Made by a program: the position numbers and the translations under genes. DNA of 64,000 nt from Bradyrhizobium sp. in8p8 (lineage in GTDB: Bacteria; Pseudomonadota; Alphaproteobacteria; Rhizobiales; Xanthobacteraceae), in NCBI RefSeq assembly GCF_000426845.1, contig NZ_KE384580.1, forward strand, positions 84,836 to 148,835, in the 5' to 3' direction. The notes beneath the pieces were generated by a model that made no database searches, was not told where the DNA came from, and saw only the letters and a list, made by a program, of their open reading frames with translations. Every line of letters begins with the position of its first letter. The stretch's first letter is position 1. This document shows, one piece after another, positions 1 to 7,138 of this stretch.

Positions 1-164
1 ACCGATTCCGCAAGCTCCTCGATCTTCTGCTCGTCGAAGCTGCGACGCGGCTGATCCGGGTCTTCGTCAATACGATCGATGGCGATGGAGGTGGGCTGCC
101 CGGTTGGGGCGGCAACATCCTCCGCGGCATCAATGAGCTGCTTAAAGCTGAGATCAAGCGCCAT
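1..164 (-). CDS. parB: ParB-like partition protein, N-terminal part (runs off window)
   Basis: Reading the minus strand from the ATG at 164 gives a protein beginning MALDLSFKQLID. It continues into a stretch with DRIDEDPDQPRRSFDE, the start of a ParB/sulfiredoxin-type N-terminal domain (the PxQPR motif). The ATG overlaps the end of the upstream parA by 11 bases, so the two are co-translated. In ParAB systems ParB binds parS centromere sites and stimulates the ParA ATPase to segregate DNA. Only about 54 residues are visible; the CTPase and HTH regions lie outside the window, so a related plasmid ParB-like regulator is possible. Confidence 0.8.
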   Translation of the reverse strand, partial: MALDLSFKQLIDAAEDVAAPTGQPTSIAIDRIDEDPDQPRRSFDEQKIEELAES

Positions 165-915
165 GTGCCGTCTCGTCCATCTGCGCGACGATCTTGGCGA
201 GAACATCGCGGATTTCCCGACCAGCCTCTTGCGCAGAGCGGCGCTTCAGCTTCCAGACCGGCAGACGTTCCGCGACGGCCTCAGCGTAGCCGTCTCTTGC
301 AACGATCTGGCCCGGGAACACATATTTGCCAGCCTCGCGCAGGAGCTGCTCAAGATGCGTCCTTTGCCGGGGCGATTTCGTGTTGAAGTTCGAGGGCAGC
401 AACCCGAGGAACTTCGTATCCTGGCGGCCATAGCGCCTCTGCACGCCGATCACGGTCTGCATTAGACCTTTGACTCCCTTGATCGAATAGTCCTCCAGAT
501 AGATGGGGGCCAGCACGTGCGACGCCGCAACCAAACAGCCGACACTGCGCAGCCCAAGCGATGGCGGCGTATCGATGACGCAGGCATCGAACTGATCCGA
601 CGCGATGGCGAGGTTTTCTTGCAGAGTCGTTATGGCGGCCGCATTGCTGCGATCGAGATCAGTCAGAGAGCTATCGGCCGGCGCGAGCGTCAGGCCTTCT
701 TCTTCCCGAGGCACAATCCGTATCCCCGGTTTGAACAAATCCGCGGCCAACGTTGAACCGGCATACTGCCTTAACGTATCGGACGCATTGCTCTGCGCAT
801 CAACGTCGATGACTAGTACACGGAGGTGCGCTTCCGCCATGAACCAAGCCAAATGCACAGCAAGCGTCGTCTTGCCGACCCCGCCTTTTTGATTGTTGAT
901 GACAATGGTCTTCAT
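154..915 (-). CDS. parA: ParA-family partition ATPase
   Basis: This 253-residue protein begins MKTIVINNQKGGVGKTTLA. It carries a deviant Walker A motif KGGVGKTT at about residues 10-17, a DVDAQSN Walker A' region near 38-44, and an IDTPPSLG Walker B region near 115. These are hallmarks of MinD/ParA ATPases. ParA forms ATP-dependent dimers on nucleoid DNA and moves ParB-parS complexes. The length suits a small ParA without an N-terminal HTH, so autoregulation would need another factor. It overlaps parB downstream. It is distinct from the repA partition ATPase at 7.1-8.3 kb, so the window carries two partition ATPases. Confidence 0.93.
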   Translation of the reverse strand: MKTIVINNQKGGVGKTTLAVHLAWFMAEAHLRVLVIDVDAQSNASDTLRQYAGSTLAADLFKPGIRIVPREEEGLTLAPADSSLTDLDRSNAAAITTLQENLAIASDQFDACVIDTPPSLGLRSVGCLVAASHVLAPIYLEDYSIKGVKGLMQTVIGVQRRYGRQDTKFLGLLPSNFNTKSPRQRTHLEQLLREAGKYVFPGQIVARDGYAEAVAERLPVWKLKRRSAQEAGREIRDVLAKIVAQMDETAHGA

Positions 916-1575
916 CTTGAGGCCCGAAATGGGTCTAGCGGCGTGGGAGTCATGTCCTTGTCCTCATGTCGGGGGATGTTGGTTTGAACCAACAGACGAT
1001 TGCGAATCCGACCACCGGAACGATCCCGAAATTCATCCGGCGAATCTCCTGCCAGAAGAGTCAGGTCAGCCCATAGCCGTCGAGGGAACAAATTCCGGAA
1101 AGCGAGACTGGAAATCGTGCTGGTTGCTGGACGACTGCTGTCGACACGGTCGCGAGAGGATCGTCACGCGAATGCGCGGAGACCGCTTGCGGGCTCCGGG
1201 AGCGTCGCCGCGGCGGCGCGAGTAGAGCCGTCCCGAAGGGGCTCGCCCAACCGCCCACTGCTGCAAGAGTGGATCCCGTGGATGCGAATTCTTCTGTGCG
1301 ACGGCTATCTACATCGAGGAGAATACATTCCACCGAGCAAGTCGTGTCGCCGGCGCAAGCTCGTCTATGGCCGGCTGTTGCGATAAAGACGGCCGCAATT
1401 ACAAGCCAAGCATTGCGACGGGCGTCCCGGCAGCGAGTCACTGTTGAGGAAAGGTTTAGCCGGCAAGGTTCGCGGCAACCTCCGGCGCAATTGACCCATC
1501 GATAAAATGATGGATCTGCCCGGTCGATTCATAAAACTCATTGGACGGCGCCTGCTAAGGAGCAAGAATCCGCCC
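916..1575. other. Gap without recognised gene
   Basis: Several open frames overlap here on both strands, but none has a recognisable domain or a convincing ribosome-binding site. One minus-strand frame (1061-1441) has a short hydrophobic start, but its remainder is low-complexity and Arg/Ser-rich. The part next to 915 presumably contains the parA promoter; no parS palindrome of the type found at 7-9.6 kb is present. Confidence 0.5.
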
Positions 1576-1838
1576 ATGCCGAAATCGCAACCAGAACCGC
1601 TTCATCAGCGCCGCATCGATGCCGGGCGCAATATGCGGCGGTTTTATGCATTGTCCACGCAGCCGACCCTGTTCGGAGAATGTCGCTGATCCGCAATTGG
1701 GGCCGGATCGGCACGAACGGCAAGACCATGATGCAGACCTTCGATGGCACTGCGAAGGCTGTCGAAGCATTCGGACGGCTGGAGCGCGCCAAGCGAAGGC
1801 GCGGTTATGCTGCAGTCGACGAAAAGCTGTCACGGTAG
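1576..1838 (+). pseudogene. WGR-domain protein, frameshifted
   Basis: From the ATG at 1576, the first frame reads up to FALS-like RRFYALSTQPTLFGE and then hits a stop at about 1687-1689. The adjacent frame continues with SLIRNWGRIGTNGKT, then TFDGTAKAVEAF and RLERAKRRRGY, ending at the TAG at 1836-1838. Together these make a complete WGR domain (named for its Trp-Gly-Arg core), a putative nucleic-acid-binding domain common in short plasmid proteins. The join falls at GAATGTCG, where one missing G (TGG read as TG) would restore EWSLIRNWGR. A GGAG motif precedes the start. A real one-base deletion is most likely, though a sequencing error cannot be excluded. Confidence 0.72.
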
Positions 1839-1940
1839 GCAATTTCTCGGGGATTACGGCTCTGGCCGTGATGCCGGCTCTATCTGTCCCACAGCCTTGA
1901 TGTCAGACGAGCAAAATCGAAACTAGACGGAGCTCGTCCC

Positions 1941-2246
1941 ATGACGACTGCCAACGAGATCGCGGAAACGATCGCAGCCGAGAACGACCTGACAAAGGCT
2001 CAGGCGAAAACGATCGTCGATAGCGTGTTCAAGGCGATCGCTGATGCGGCCGTAACCGGAGCCGAGACGAGCCTTCCCGGGTTTGGCAAGTTCAAGGTCA
2101 AGGATAGCCCCGCGCGTGAGGGCCGCAATCCGTCGACGGGCGCAACGATTGCGATCGCAGCTTCCAGGAAGCTGACGTTTACACCTGCTAAAGCCGTGAA
2201 AGATGTTCTGAACGGAGGAGCGGCCCCAAGCGACGGTGTGTCGTAA
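1941..2246 (+). CDS. HU-family DNA-binding protein
   Basis: This 101-residue protein matches the HU/IHF fold along its length. It has the N-terminal helices MTTANEIAETIAAENDLTKAQA and then GAETSLPGFGKFKV. The arm region contains the typical AREGRNPSTGATIAI, and a C-terminal helix has KLTFTPAKAVKDVLN. The R-N-P tip that intercalates into DNA is present. HU proteins bend and wrap DNA, and plasmid copies may help initiation or partition complexes. The length is slightly above the 90-residue norm because of a C-terminal extension. A weak GGAG lies upstream. Confidence 0.92.
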   Translation: MTTANEIAETIAAENDLTKAQAKTIVDSVFKAIADAAVTGAETSLPGFGKFKVKDSPAREGRNPSTGATIAIAASRKLTFTPAKAVKDVLNGGAAPSDGVS

Positions 2247-2264
2247 GACGCAAGACGAGGGGGC

Positions 2265-2408
2265 TTATGCCCTCTCCTCGGCCGCGAGCGCTTCGTCGCG
2301 TTGGCGGATGAGCTCGGCCAATTCGAGTTCGAGCGCCTTGCGCTCCGCCGGCGTGAATACGCAGTCGCGCAGCTCGGCGCGCAACTCTTCAATGGTGTCG
2401 ATGGTCAT
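2265..2408 (-). CDS. Small charged hypothetical protein
   Basis: A 47-residue protein (MTIDTIEELRAELRDC...) made almost entirely of Glu/Leu/Arg-rich helix. Its DUF736 neighbour upstream (2470-2781) lies on the same strand. The ATG at 2408 was chosen over a longer upstream start because it follows the hairpin at 2434-2457 and begins a clean amphipathic helix. Similar short helical proteins are common beside DUF736 genes on rhizobial plasmids. No function can be given. Confidence 0.5.
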   Translation of the reverse strand: MTIDTIEELRAELRDCVFTPAERKALELELAELIRQRDEALAAEERA

Positions 2409-2433
2409 GATCGCATCTCCAGTCGAAGGGAGC

Positions 2434-2457
2434 GGGCCCCGCCTCGCGGCGGAGCCC
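2434..2457 (-). terminator. Hairpin after DUF736 copy A
   Basis: GGGC and CCGCC arms pair with GGCGG and GCCC around a TCGC loop, with one mismatch on each arm. It sits just downstream of the DUF736 stop codon. The equivalent position after DUF736 copy B carries a perfect 12-bp hairpin. There is no long T-run, so it could be an attenuator or a stability element. Confidence 0.45.
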
Positions 2458-2469
2458 ACTGGCTGAGCC

Positions 2470-2781
2470 TCAGTCCCGGTTGGGCCGGGACCAGATCAGC
2501 TGGAGACCTTCCGCACCTTCGACCTCGGTCAGGGTGGCGTAGATCGGGGCGGGGAAGCTCGGATCGTCCAGCTTGACGGAGAGGTAGTCGCGCTCAGTGT
2601 CCTTGGCGGTCTTCTGCCAGGCAGCACCCAGCTCGACGTTGCCTGAGTAGATGCGGAAGTGCGGTCCCTTGTCGGAAGGGTTCTCGACGCGGATCAGCTT
2701 GGCCTTGACGTTGAGGTTGAGCGTCTTGATCGCGCCGGAGAAGCCATTGCCGGTGGAGGTGAAGGTGCCGATGGTAGCCAT
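2470..2781 (-). CDS. DUF736 family protein, copy A
   Basis: A 103-residue protein that is a full-length DUF736 member: MATIGTFTSTGNGF start, PSDKGPHFRIYSGNVELGAAW in the middle, DYLSVKLDDPSFPAPIYATL and a terminal LIWSRPNRD. The family is nearly restricted to plasmids and ICEs of Alphaproteobacteria and its molecular role is unknown. The beta-rich pattern has been compared to single-strand nucleic-acid binders, but that is inference. A second copy at 17509-17820 is about 84% identical by eye, and the two share a long structured leader. Confidence 0.92.
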   Translation of the reverse strand: MATIGTFTSTGNGFSGAIKTLNLNVKAKLIRVENPSDKGPHFRIYSGNVELGAAWQKTAKDTERDYLSVKLDDPSFPAPIYATLTEVEGAEGLQLIWSRPNRD

Positions 2782-3025
2782 TGTCTCATTCCCTTTGTTT
2801 TCTCGGGCCGCGCCTATCGCGACCTCGATGGCGGTCGTGAGACCGGAGGCGATCGACCTGCACCCAAAGGGCCGAAATGAAATGGAGGGCGGCCGGCAGC
2901 GACTTTCTTGGACCGCGAGGAATGGCGCGCAGCGCCAGGGGAAGAAAGTCGAGGACGGGCGTTGCAGGGATAAGATCGAGAGCCCGCAAAGCGGGATCGC
3001 CCTTCGGTCAGACCAGCCTCTATCG
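2782..3025 (-). promoter_or_regulatory. Structured leader of DUF736 copy A
   Basis: About 240 bases upstream of the start codon are conserved with the region upstream of DUF736 copy B. The clearest element is a 10-bp stem, CGACTTTCTT at 2900-2909 pairing with AAGAAAGTCG at 2942-2951. It encloses a conserved loop with GCGAGGAATGG and CGCGCAGCG. A second small hairpin has GCCCGC/GCGGG arms near 2982-2994, followed by the shared block CGCCCTTCGGTCAGAC. Conservation of both stem arms with changes between them suggests a structured RNA leader or cis-regulator. No known riboswitch was recognised. Confidence 0.55.
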
Positions 3026-3322
3026 AGGACGCAGATGGGTGCGCCCGTCGCGAAAACACATGGAATGAAGACGGACGGCCCTATGCGCCATTCGGATCAA
3101 GGCAACGAGCGTCGCAGCGAAACGTCGTTCACCGTAAGCAGGCCACATAAGAGCCGGGTCATCACCTACCAGGGAAACTATCGCTGTCAGCAACGTCGGC
3201 GCACCTGTCGAAGCGGCCATCGCAAGATCGATAACGAGGCTGCCCACGTTCTCGCCATGCGGATGCAACCCGGTCCTCCGCATCCGTGCGACCGACACGC
3301 CCTGCGAGGCGTGAAACAGATG

Positions 3323-3670
3323 CTAGCGTCGGTGGACGGGCCGGCCGCCGAGTCCGGGACGATTCCGCCGGCACGCGCGATGGAACGCAGCTTGGCGTGC
3401 CGGTTGCAACGCCACAGCATTGGTGCGGGTTGTGAGCACGATCGAAGTCGACAGCGATCCGGCTGCCGGGCTCGATTTCGATCGGACGCTATTTGGCCGG
3501 TGCCGCAGCGGGCTGTCCGCCCACTTCCGAGCGGCGGGGTCGCGCAGCGGATCGTCCTCGCAGGCCACGCAGACGTAGCGCGGCTGGCCAGGCGCGACGT
3601 CGTCGGGCATCGCCGTCATCGGCTTCCCGCACTTCGGGCACAGCTTCCGGCTCGGGTAGAGCGGAGTCAT
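3323..3670 (-). CDS. Small zinc-ribbon protein, probably with shifted 3' end
   Basis: Starts MTPLYPSRKLCPKCGKPM. It carries CPKCG near residues 11-15 and CVACEDDP near 34-41, forming a four-Cys zinc ribbon, followed by the conserved DPAARKWADSPL. An AGGA motif precedes the ATG at 3670. Homologues I recall end within a few residues of DSPLR with a PAK-type terminus. Here that ending (PAK then TAG, near 3489) lies in the adjacent frame, so one base appears lost and this frame runs on to 3323 with low-complexity sequence. The region 3026-3322 holds nothing else I recognise. Confidence 0.6.
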   Translation of the reverse strand: MTPLYPSRKLCPKCGKPMTAMPDDVAPGQPRYVCVACEDDPLRDPAARKWADSPLRHRPNSVRSKSSPAAGSLSTSIVLTTRTNAVALQPARQAAFHRACRRNRPGLGGRPVHRR

Positions 3671-3818
3671 GTTTTTTTCCTGCCGCGACCAGCTTAGTTC
3701 CCGGTGCGCCGCGAGCACAAGTAGATCGCCGAAACTTGTCCGCATGCACCAGAGCGCTTGACGCGGAACGCGTCTCGCACTGAAATCCGGTTTTCAGTGA
3801 TGTTGCGGGGGTGGCGTC

Positions 3819-4019
3819 GTGGAAGAATTTTACAGGGGCTTCGCGCAGCGGGCGCGCGATCTGGCCGAGAACGCGGACCCGTTCACCAAGCGGCGGCTGC
3901 TCGACCTGGCCCAACGATACGATCTCAAGAGCAGACCGGGAGCCCCGGGCGGTCGGACCCTCCCGCCGCCGCGCGCGACGCCACCGACGGCGCTGTTTTC
4001 CGGCTCCGGCGAAGCTTAA
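3819..4019 (+). CDS. Small hypothetical protein (rhizobial type)
   Basis: A 66-residue protein with a GTG start, reading MEEFYRGFAQRARDLAENAD and then PFTKRRLLDLAQRYD. It ends with a Pro-rich tail and FSGSGEA. The pattern of a short amphipathic helical N-terminus plus a proline-rich tail recurs in small Bradyrhizobium proteins as I recall them. No catalytic or binding motif is visible and no function is proposed. Confidence 0.6.
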   Translation: MEEFYRGFAQRARDLAENADPFTKRRLLDLAQRYDLKSRPGAPGGRTLPPPRATPPTALFSGSGEA

Positions 4020-4160
4020 GACTAGTCGGAGCGCGGCCCGGTCGTCGGTTTTCTATGTGTTCATCGACCGGTCCGGGTGTCGGCCACCCGCGGTCGCGGT
4101 GCTCGCGTTATCACAAGCTCACCCGTGCAGCATGAAACCGCGCACGCGCGCCGCGAAGGA

Positions 4161-4580
4161 TCATCGCCTGCGCCGCGCGATCTCGTCAGCGACCATGCCC
4201 TCCGCCCGCACCAGCCGCTCATGCAGGGTCTCGAACATATCGAGGATGTCATCATTGGGTTCATTCTTGCCCTGCTCGATGGCTTCGGCGACGAGCTCAT
4301 CGAGGGGCGTCTCCTTCAATTGGCCTTTCTCCAGAAGCTCTTCAAACAGACTATCGCCGCTCGGCTGCGGTTGCATGTGACCGTCGGAGTTGCACCAGAC
4401 GGTGAATGTCTGTTGTCCCAGAACGGCGTGCTCGACCATCTCCGCATCCAAAGGAATCAGCGTCCCCCAGGCCTCGCCCGCCTCGTCCGCGAACCCCGCC
4501 ACGTACATCCGTTGCTCCGCAGCCCCTTCATCACGAGGCTGGAGGAACGGCGTGAGGACGATTGGAGGGTGTTTTCCCAT
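4161..4580 (-). CDS. Acidic hypothetical protein downstream of repC
   Basis: This 139-residue protein begins MGKHPPIVLTPFLQPRDEGA. It is acidic and ends in the basic run DEIARRRR. The sequence around DSLFEELLEKGQLKETPLDELVAEAIEQGKNE looks helical. It lies about 110 bases downstream of repC on the same strand and may be read from the rep operon. No domain was recognised. Codon usage is consistent with a real plasmid gene rather than a shadow frame. Confidence 0.55.
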   Translation of the reverse strand: MGKHPPIVLTPFLQPRDEGAAEQRMYVAGFADEAGEAWGTLIPLDAEMVEHAVLGQQTFTVWCNSDGHMQPQPSGDSLFEELLEKGQLKETPLDELVAEAIEQGKNEPNDDILDMFETLHERLVRAEGMVADEIARRRR

Positions 4581-4688
4581 GACGATCTCTCCGAACGACT
4601 TTGCATCGACACAGCGCAGCAGCTGGGTCAGTGCGGGTATTTTCGATCACACGAAAAAGGCAAGGTCTGGGAACGGCGCCTCATCGTC

Positions 4689-5921
4689 TCACGCTCGCTG
4701 CTTGTCTCGCCGGCGAGAATTGATCTGCGCCATCAGTATCGGGCCAAGCGAAAATTCGCCGACCTCGGCTTTTCGCGTCAGACCGCGTAGATAACCGCCG
4801 GCGGAATTGATCGCCGTCCCGCGCTGCAGGATACACGCGACGACGATGGCTGCGGGCACCTCGCCCATAACCTTTTGCGCCTCCTCCCAAGCGCTCGGGC
4901 TGATGCCCAGCATCGATCGCACAACGGCCGCGGTAGCGAGGAAATCGCGCCAGTTCGAAACCCCGCCCTTCGCATAATCGACGATGTCCGGACACGCACT
5001 CAGGACCATTCCTAACGGATACGATCCCTCCCCGACTCGCGATGGTTGAGGTTTGGGCTCAGCTCTCGCCGCCCTGCCTTCTCGAAGGACAGGTTCAAGT
5101 TCAATAGGGGCGTCTGGATTTGAATTCTGTATGTGGCGCTCAGAATGGGACTCATTGGCGCTCGGATTCTTGGATTTGATGTGTGCTTCCAGAAGATTGA
5201 GCACGTCGTCGGCGAGCTGAGACAACTCGTCGGCGATCGGCTCAAGCTCCTGGCGCGTAGCCGTGCGCGGAATCTGGTCGACGATCGCGCGGAAGGCGGC
5301 GTGCACGACCTGCCAATCGGCAGGCCCCTGCCCTCCTCTTCGCGTCGGGACGGCTTCCTCGATGCCAGTTGCAATCATCTTCGCGATGTCGCGCCGGCAC
5401 AGCGTAATGCGCTCTCGTACGAGCTTGAGTGCGCGGGCCTCGGCTTCGATATCGGCCGCCAGGCTCTCGAACTCCTCTGACCGCACGACCAGCGGCGACA
5501 GATCGAAGCCGAAGGCGAGCTCGATTTCGCCGGCGTCGTCCTTCCGCGCATACCGCTTGCCATTGGGACTGTCGCGCCGAACGATCAGCCCGGCGTCGAC
5601 CAGCACAGCGAGATGACGCCGCAGCGTCGATGCCGGCATGCCGTGCGCTCGCCGAGTGAGTTGATGGTTCGAGGGGAAGACGATCAGATCGTCCTCCCCT
5701 GTCAGGGCGGTTTCGGGATGGAAGGTCAGCAGCGCATTCAGTACCGAGAGGGAGCGCTCCGACACGCCTAGGCGCGGCCGTGCCGTGCAGATGGCGTGGA
5801 AGATCTTCCACTTGTGCACGATCTTTTCGGGAGGACGTTCGGTTGTGACCATCTGGCTTGCCACATGGGCAAGCGTCAGCGATCGCCGCCCAAAGGGCGT
5901 CGTTGGAGAGTGTGACTGCAT
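4689..5921 (-). CDS. repC: Replication initiator RepC
   Basis: A 410-residue RepC protein, the initiator of repABC replicons. The N-terminal region has HKWKIFHAICTARPRLGVSERSLSVLNALLTFHPE. A winged-helix DNA-binding segment follows with FPSNHQLTRRAHGMPASTLRRHLAVLVDAGLIVRRDSPNGKRYARKD. The C-terminal domain ends in GYLRGLTRKAEVGEFSLGP. RepC binds an origin that usually lies inside its own gene and is rate-limiting for replication. Expression is normally held down by the antisense RNA encoded between repB and repC and by the hairpin over its ribosome site. The length is typical and no lesion is seen. Confidence 0.95.
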   Translation of the reverse strand: MQSHSPTTPFGRRSLTLAHVASQMVTTERPPEKIVHKWKIFHAICTARPRLGVSERSLSVLNALLTFHPETALTGEDDLIVFPSNHQLTRRAHGMPASTLRRHLAVLVDAGLIVRRDSPNGKRYARKDDAGEIELAFGFDLSPLVVRSEEFESLAADIEAEARALKLVRERITLCRRDIAKMIATGIEEAVPTRRGGQGPADWQVVHAAFRAIVDQIPRTATRQELEPIADELSQLADDVLNLLEAHIKSKNPSANESHSERHIQNSNPDAPIELEPVLREGRAARAEPKPQPSRVGEGSYPLGMVLSACPDIVDYAKGGVSNWRDFLATAAVVRSMLGISPSAWEEAQKVMGEVPAAIVVACILQRGTAINSAGGYLRGLTRKAEVGEFSLGPILMAQINSRRRDKQRA

Positions 5922-5923
5922 GT

Positions 5924-5944
5924 CTTTGCCTCAGCTGGGCAAAG
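5924..5944 (-). promoter_or_regulatory. Hairpin over the repC ribosome-binding site
   Basis: A CTTTGCC arm (5924-5930) pairs with GGCAAAG (5938-5944). On the minus strand it contains the GAGG motif that serves repC and ends just before the ATG at 5921. In repABC plasmids such a stem hides the ribosome-binding site, and its formation depends on whether the antisense RNA pairs with the leader. This placement fits that attenuation model. Confidence 0.6.
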
Positions 5945-6017
5945 AAAACCTGCTCGCCGAAACGGCGATAAAATCGCGTGGAAACTCTTGACTGCGATTC
6001 GCGAAAGTGATTCTCTG

Positions 6018-6075
6018 TCAGTCGCCAAACTTGAAGAGAAGGCTTCCGGAACTCCGTTTCGGGGGCCTTTTTTCT
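6018..6075 (+). ncRNA. Antisense RNA in repB-repC intergenic region (incompatibility RNA)
   Basis: On the plus strand, opposite to the rep operon, a TTGACT -35-like box (5988-5993) with a weak -10 17 bases later would start a short RNA near 6018-6023. It ends in a strong intrinsic terminator: a stem of about 13 bp from AAGGC (6039-6043) to GCCTT (6065-6069), followed by TTTTTTC. Position, orientation, size (about 55 nt) and terminator match the counter-transcribed RNA known from repABC plasmids, which represses repC and is an incompatibility determinant. The exact 5' end is inferred. Confidence 0.75.
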
Positions 6076-6118
6076 TTTCCCTTGTCTGCTCCTGGTTCGT
6101 GTTTACGGGACGAGGCCG

Positions 6119-7138
6119 TCAGGCCTCGGTAGTTTCCTGGCCGCCACTCGTCTTGGAAAAGGCGTCGAAGATGGCCGGGAGTTGGTCCACAAGAAATGCC
6201 GCGAATGTCGCCGAGACATTCTTGTCGATGGTAAGCTTCAATTCGCGCTCGACCTGACGCACGTGCGCAATCTTGTCCCCGGATGCGGAAAAGACTGGCT
6301 TCTCTTCCGATGGCTTCGATGTCCCCGCGGGAGATGGACGGCTTGCTGCTGAGAATGCTGCGAGAAATCGCGCGTCGGTTTCCCGCTCTGCAAATTTCGG
6401 GTCAGCGATCACCGCTCTGACACGTTTGAGCGACGCGGCATCCTTGAGTAATTCAGCGAAGGACTGCCAGCGGCCGCGGCCAACTTTCGGAGCCTTCCCG
6501 ATTGCTCGAACGACTTCGGGTGGAACCGACCGAGCGACGGCAAGGAGTTTCGAAGCCTCAGCCCGATCGATCGACAACGCATCCTGCACGATTGACCGGC
6601 TATGCCCGGCATCTTCGATATGCATCGCGAAGCTGGCGCGCTCAATGAAACTCAAATCCTCGCGCGGTGCGTTCTCGAGTCCTTGCGCCACGACAAGGGC
6701 TTCATCTGACAGCGATCGCAGGATCGCTTTGACGGAAATACCCAATTCGCGCGTGGCGCGGACGCGGCGATGACCATACGCGCTTTGATAGCGCCCTTTT
6801 GCTTCAGGATGCTCCCGAACGAGAATGGGCACCTCTTGGCCACGCTGTGCTATCGACTGTTTGAGTGCTTCGAACGAGCTATCATCATTGTCGCGAAACC
6901 GGTCGGACAGGGGTGATGGATCAATAAGCGAAGGGTCGATTTCAAGGATCACAGCCCCAGACGCGATTCTTTCGCGAAGCTCCTCGTTCTCCTTCTCGAC
7001 TTCGGAAAAAGAATCCTTCAACGAGCGGACCGAGCCCGACGAGACCCGCGGCAAGGCAGCGGGCACGTTGTCAGCTGACAACGTGCTTGATTGCGGGGCC
7101 GTGAAAAGGCTCTTGATAGTGTCAGTACGTTTGCTCAT
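6119..7138 (-). CDS. repB: Partition protein RepB
   Basis: A 339-residue RepB (ParB-type) protein starting MSKRTDTIKSLF. The ParB-like N-terminal domain has FEALKQSIAQRGQEVPILVREHPEAKGRYQSAYGHRR near residues 90-130. An HTH region follows near LSFIERASFAMHIEDAGHSRSIVQDALSIDRAEASKLL. RepB binds parS and, with RepA, segregates the plasmid and represses the operon. The ATG overlaps the repA stop codon by 4 bases (ATGA), which is why it was chosen over an upstream frame start. One parS palindrome lies inside the 5' part of the gene. Confidence 0.95.
   Translation of the reverse strand: MSKRTDTIKSLFTAPQSSTLSADNVPAALPRVSSGSVRSLKDSFSEVEKENEELRERIASGAVILEIDPSLIDPSPLSDRFRDNDDSSFEALKQSIAQRGQEVPILVREHPEAKGRYQSAYGHRRVRATRELGISVKAILRSLSDEALVVAQGLENAPREDLSFIERASFAMHIEDAGHSRSIVQDALSIDRAEASKLLAVARSVPPEVVRAIGKAPKVGRGRWQSFAELLKDAASLKRVRAVIADPKFAERETDARFLAAFSAASRPSPAGTSKPSEEKPVFSASGDKIAHVRQVERELKLTIDKNVSATFAAFLVDQLPAIFDAFSKTSGGQETTEA
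7063..7086. promoter_or_regulatory. parS palindrome 1, inside repB
   Basis: A 24-bp perfect palindrome centred on the 16-bp core GTTGTCAGCTGACAAC (7067-7082), within the coding sequence for residues near 24-31 of RepB. The core fits the GTT-N10-AAC centromere pattern known for repABC plasmids. Three more identical cores lie upstream of repA. Confidence 0.85.

Noticed and set aside
1061..1441. Minus-strand frame with a hydrophobic start
   Set aside because: No ribosome site, no domain, and the rest is Arg/Ser-rich low complexity; other frames overlap equally.
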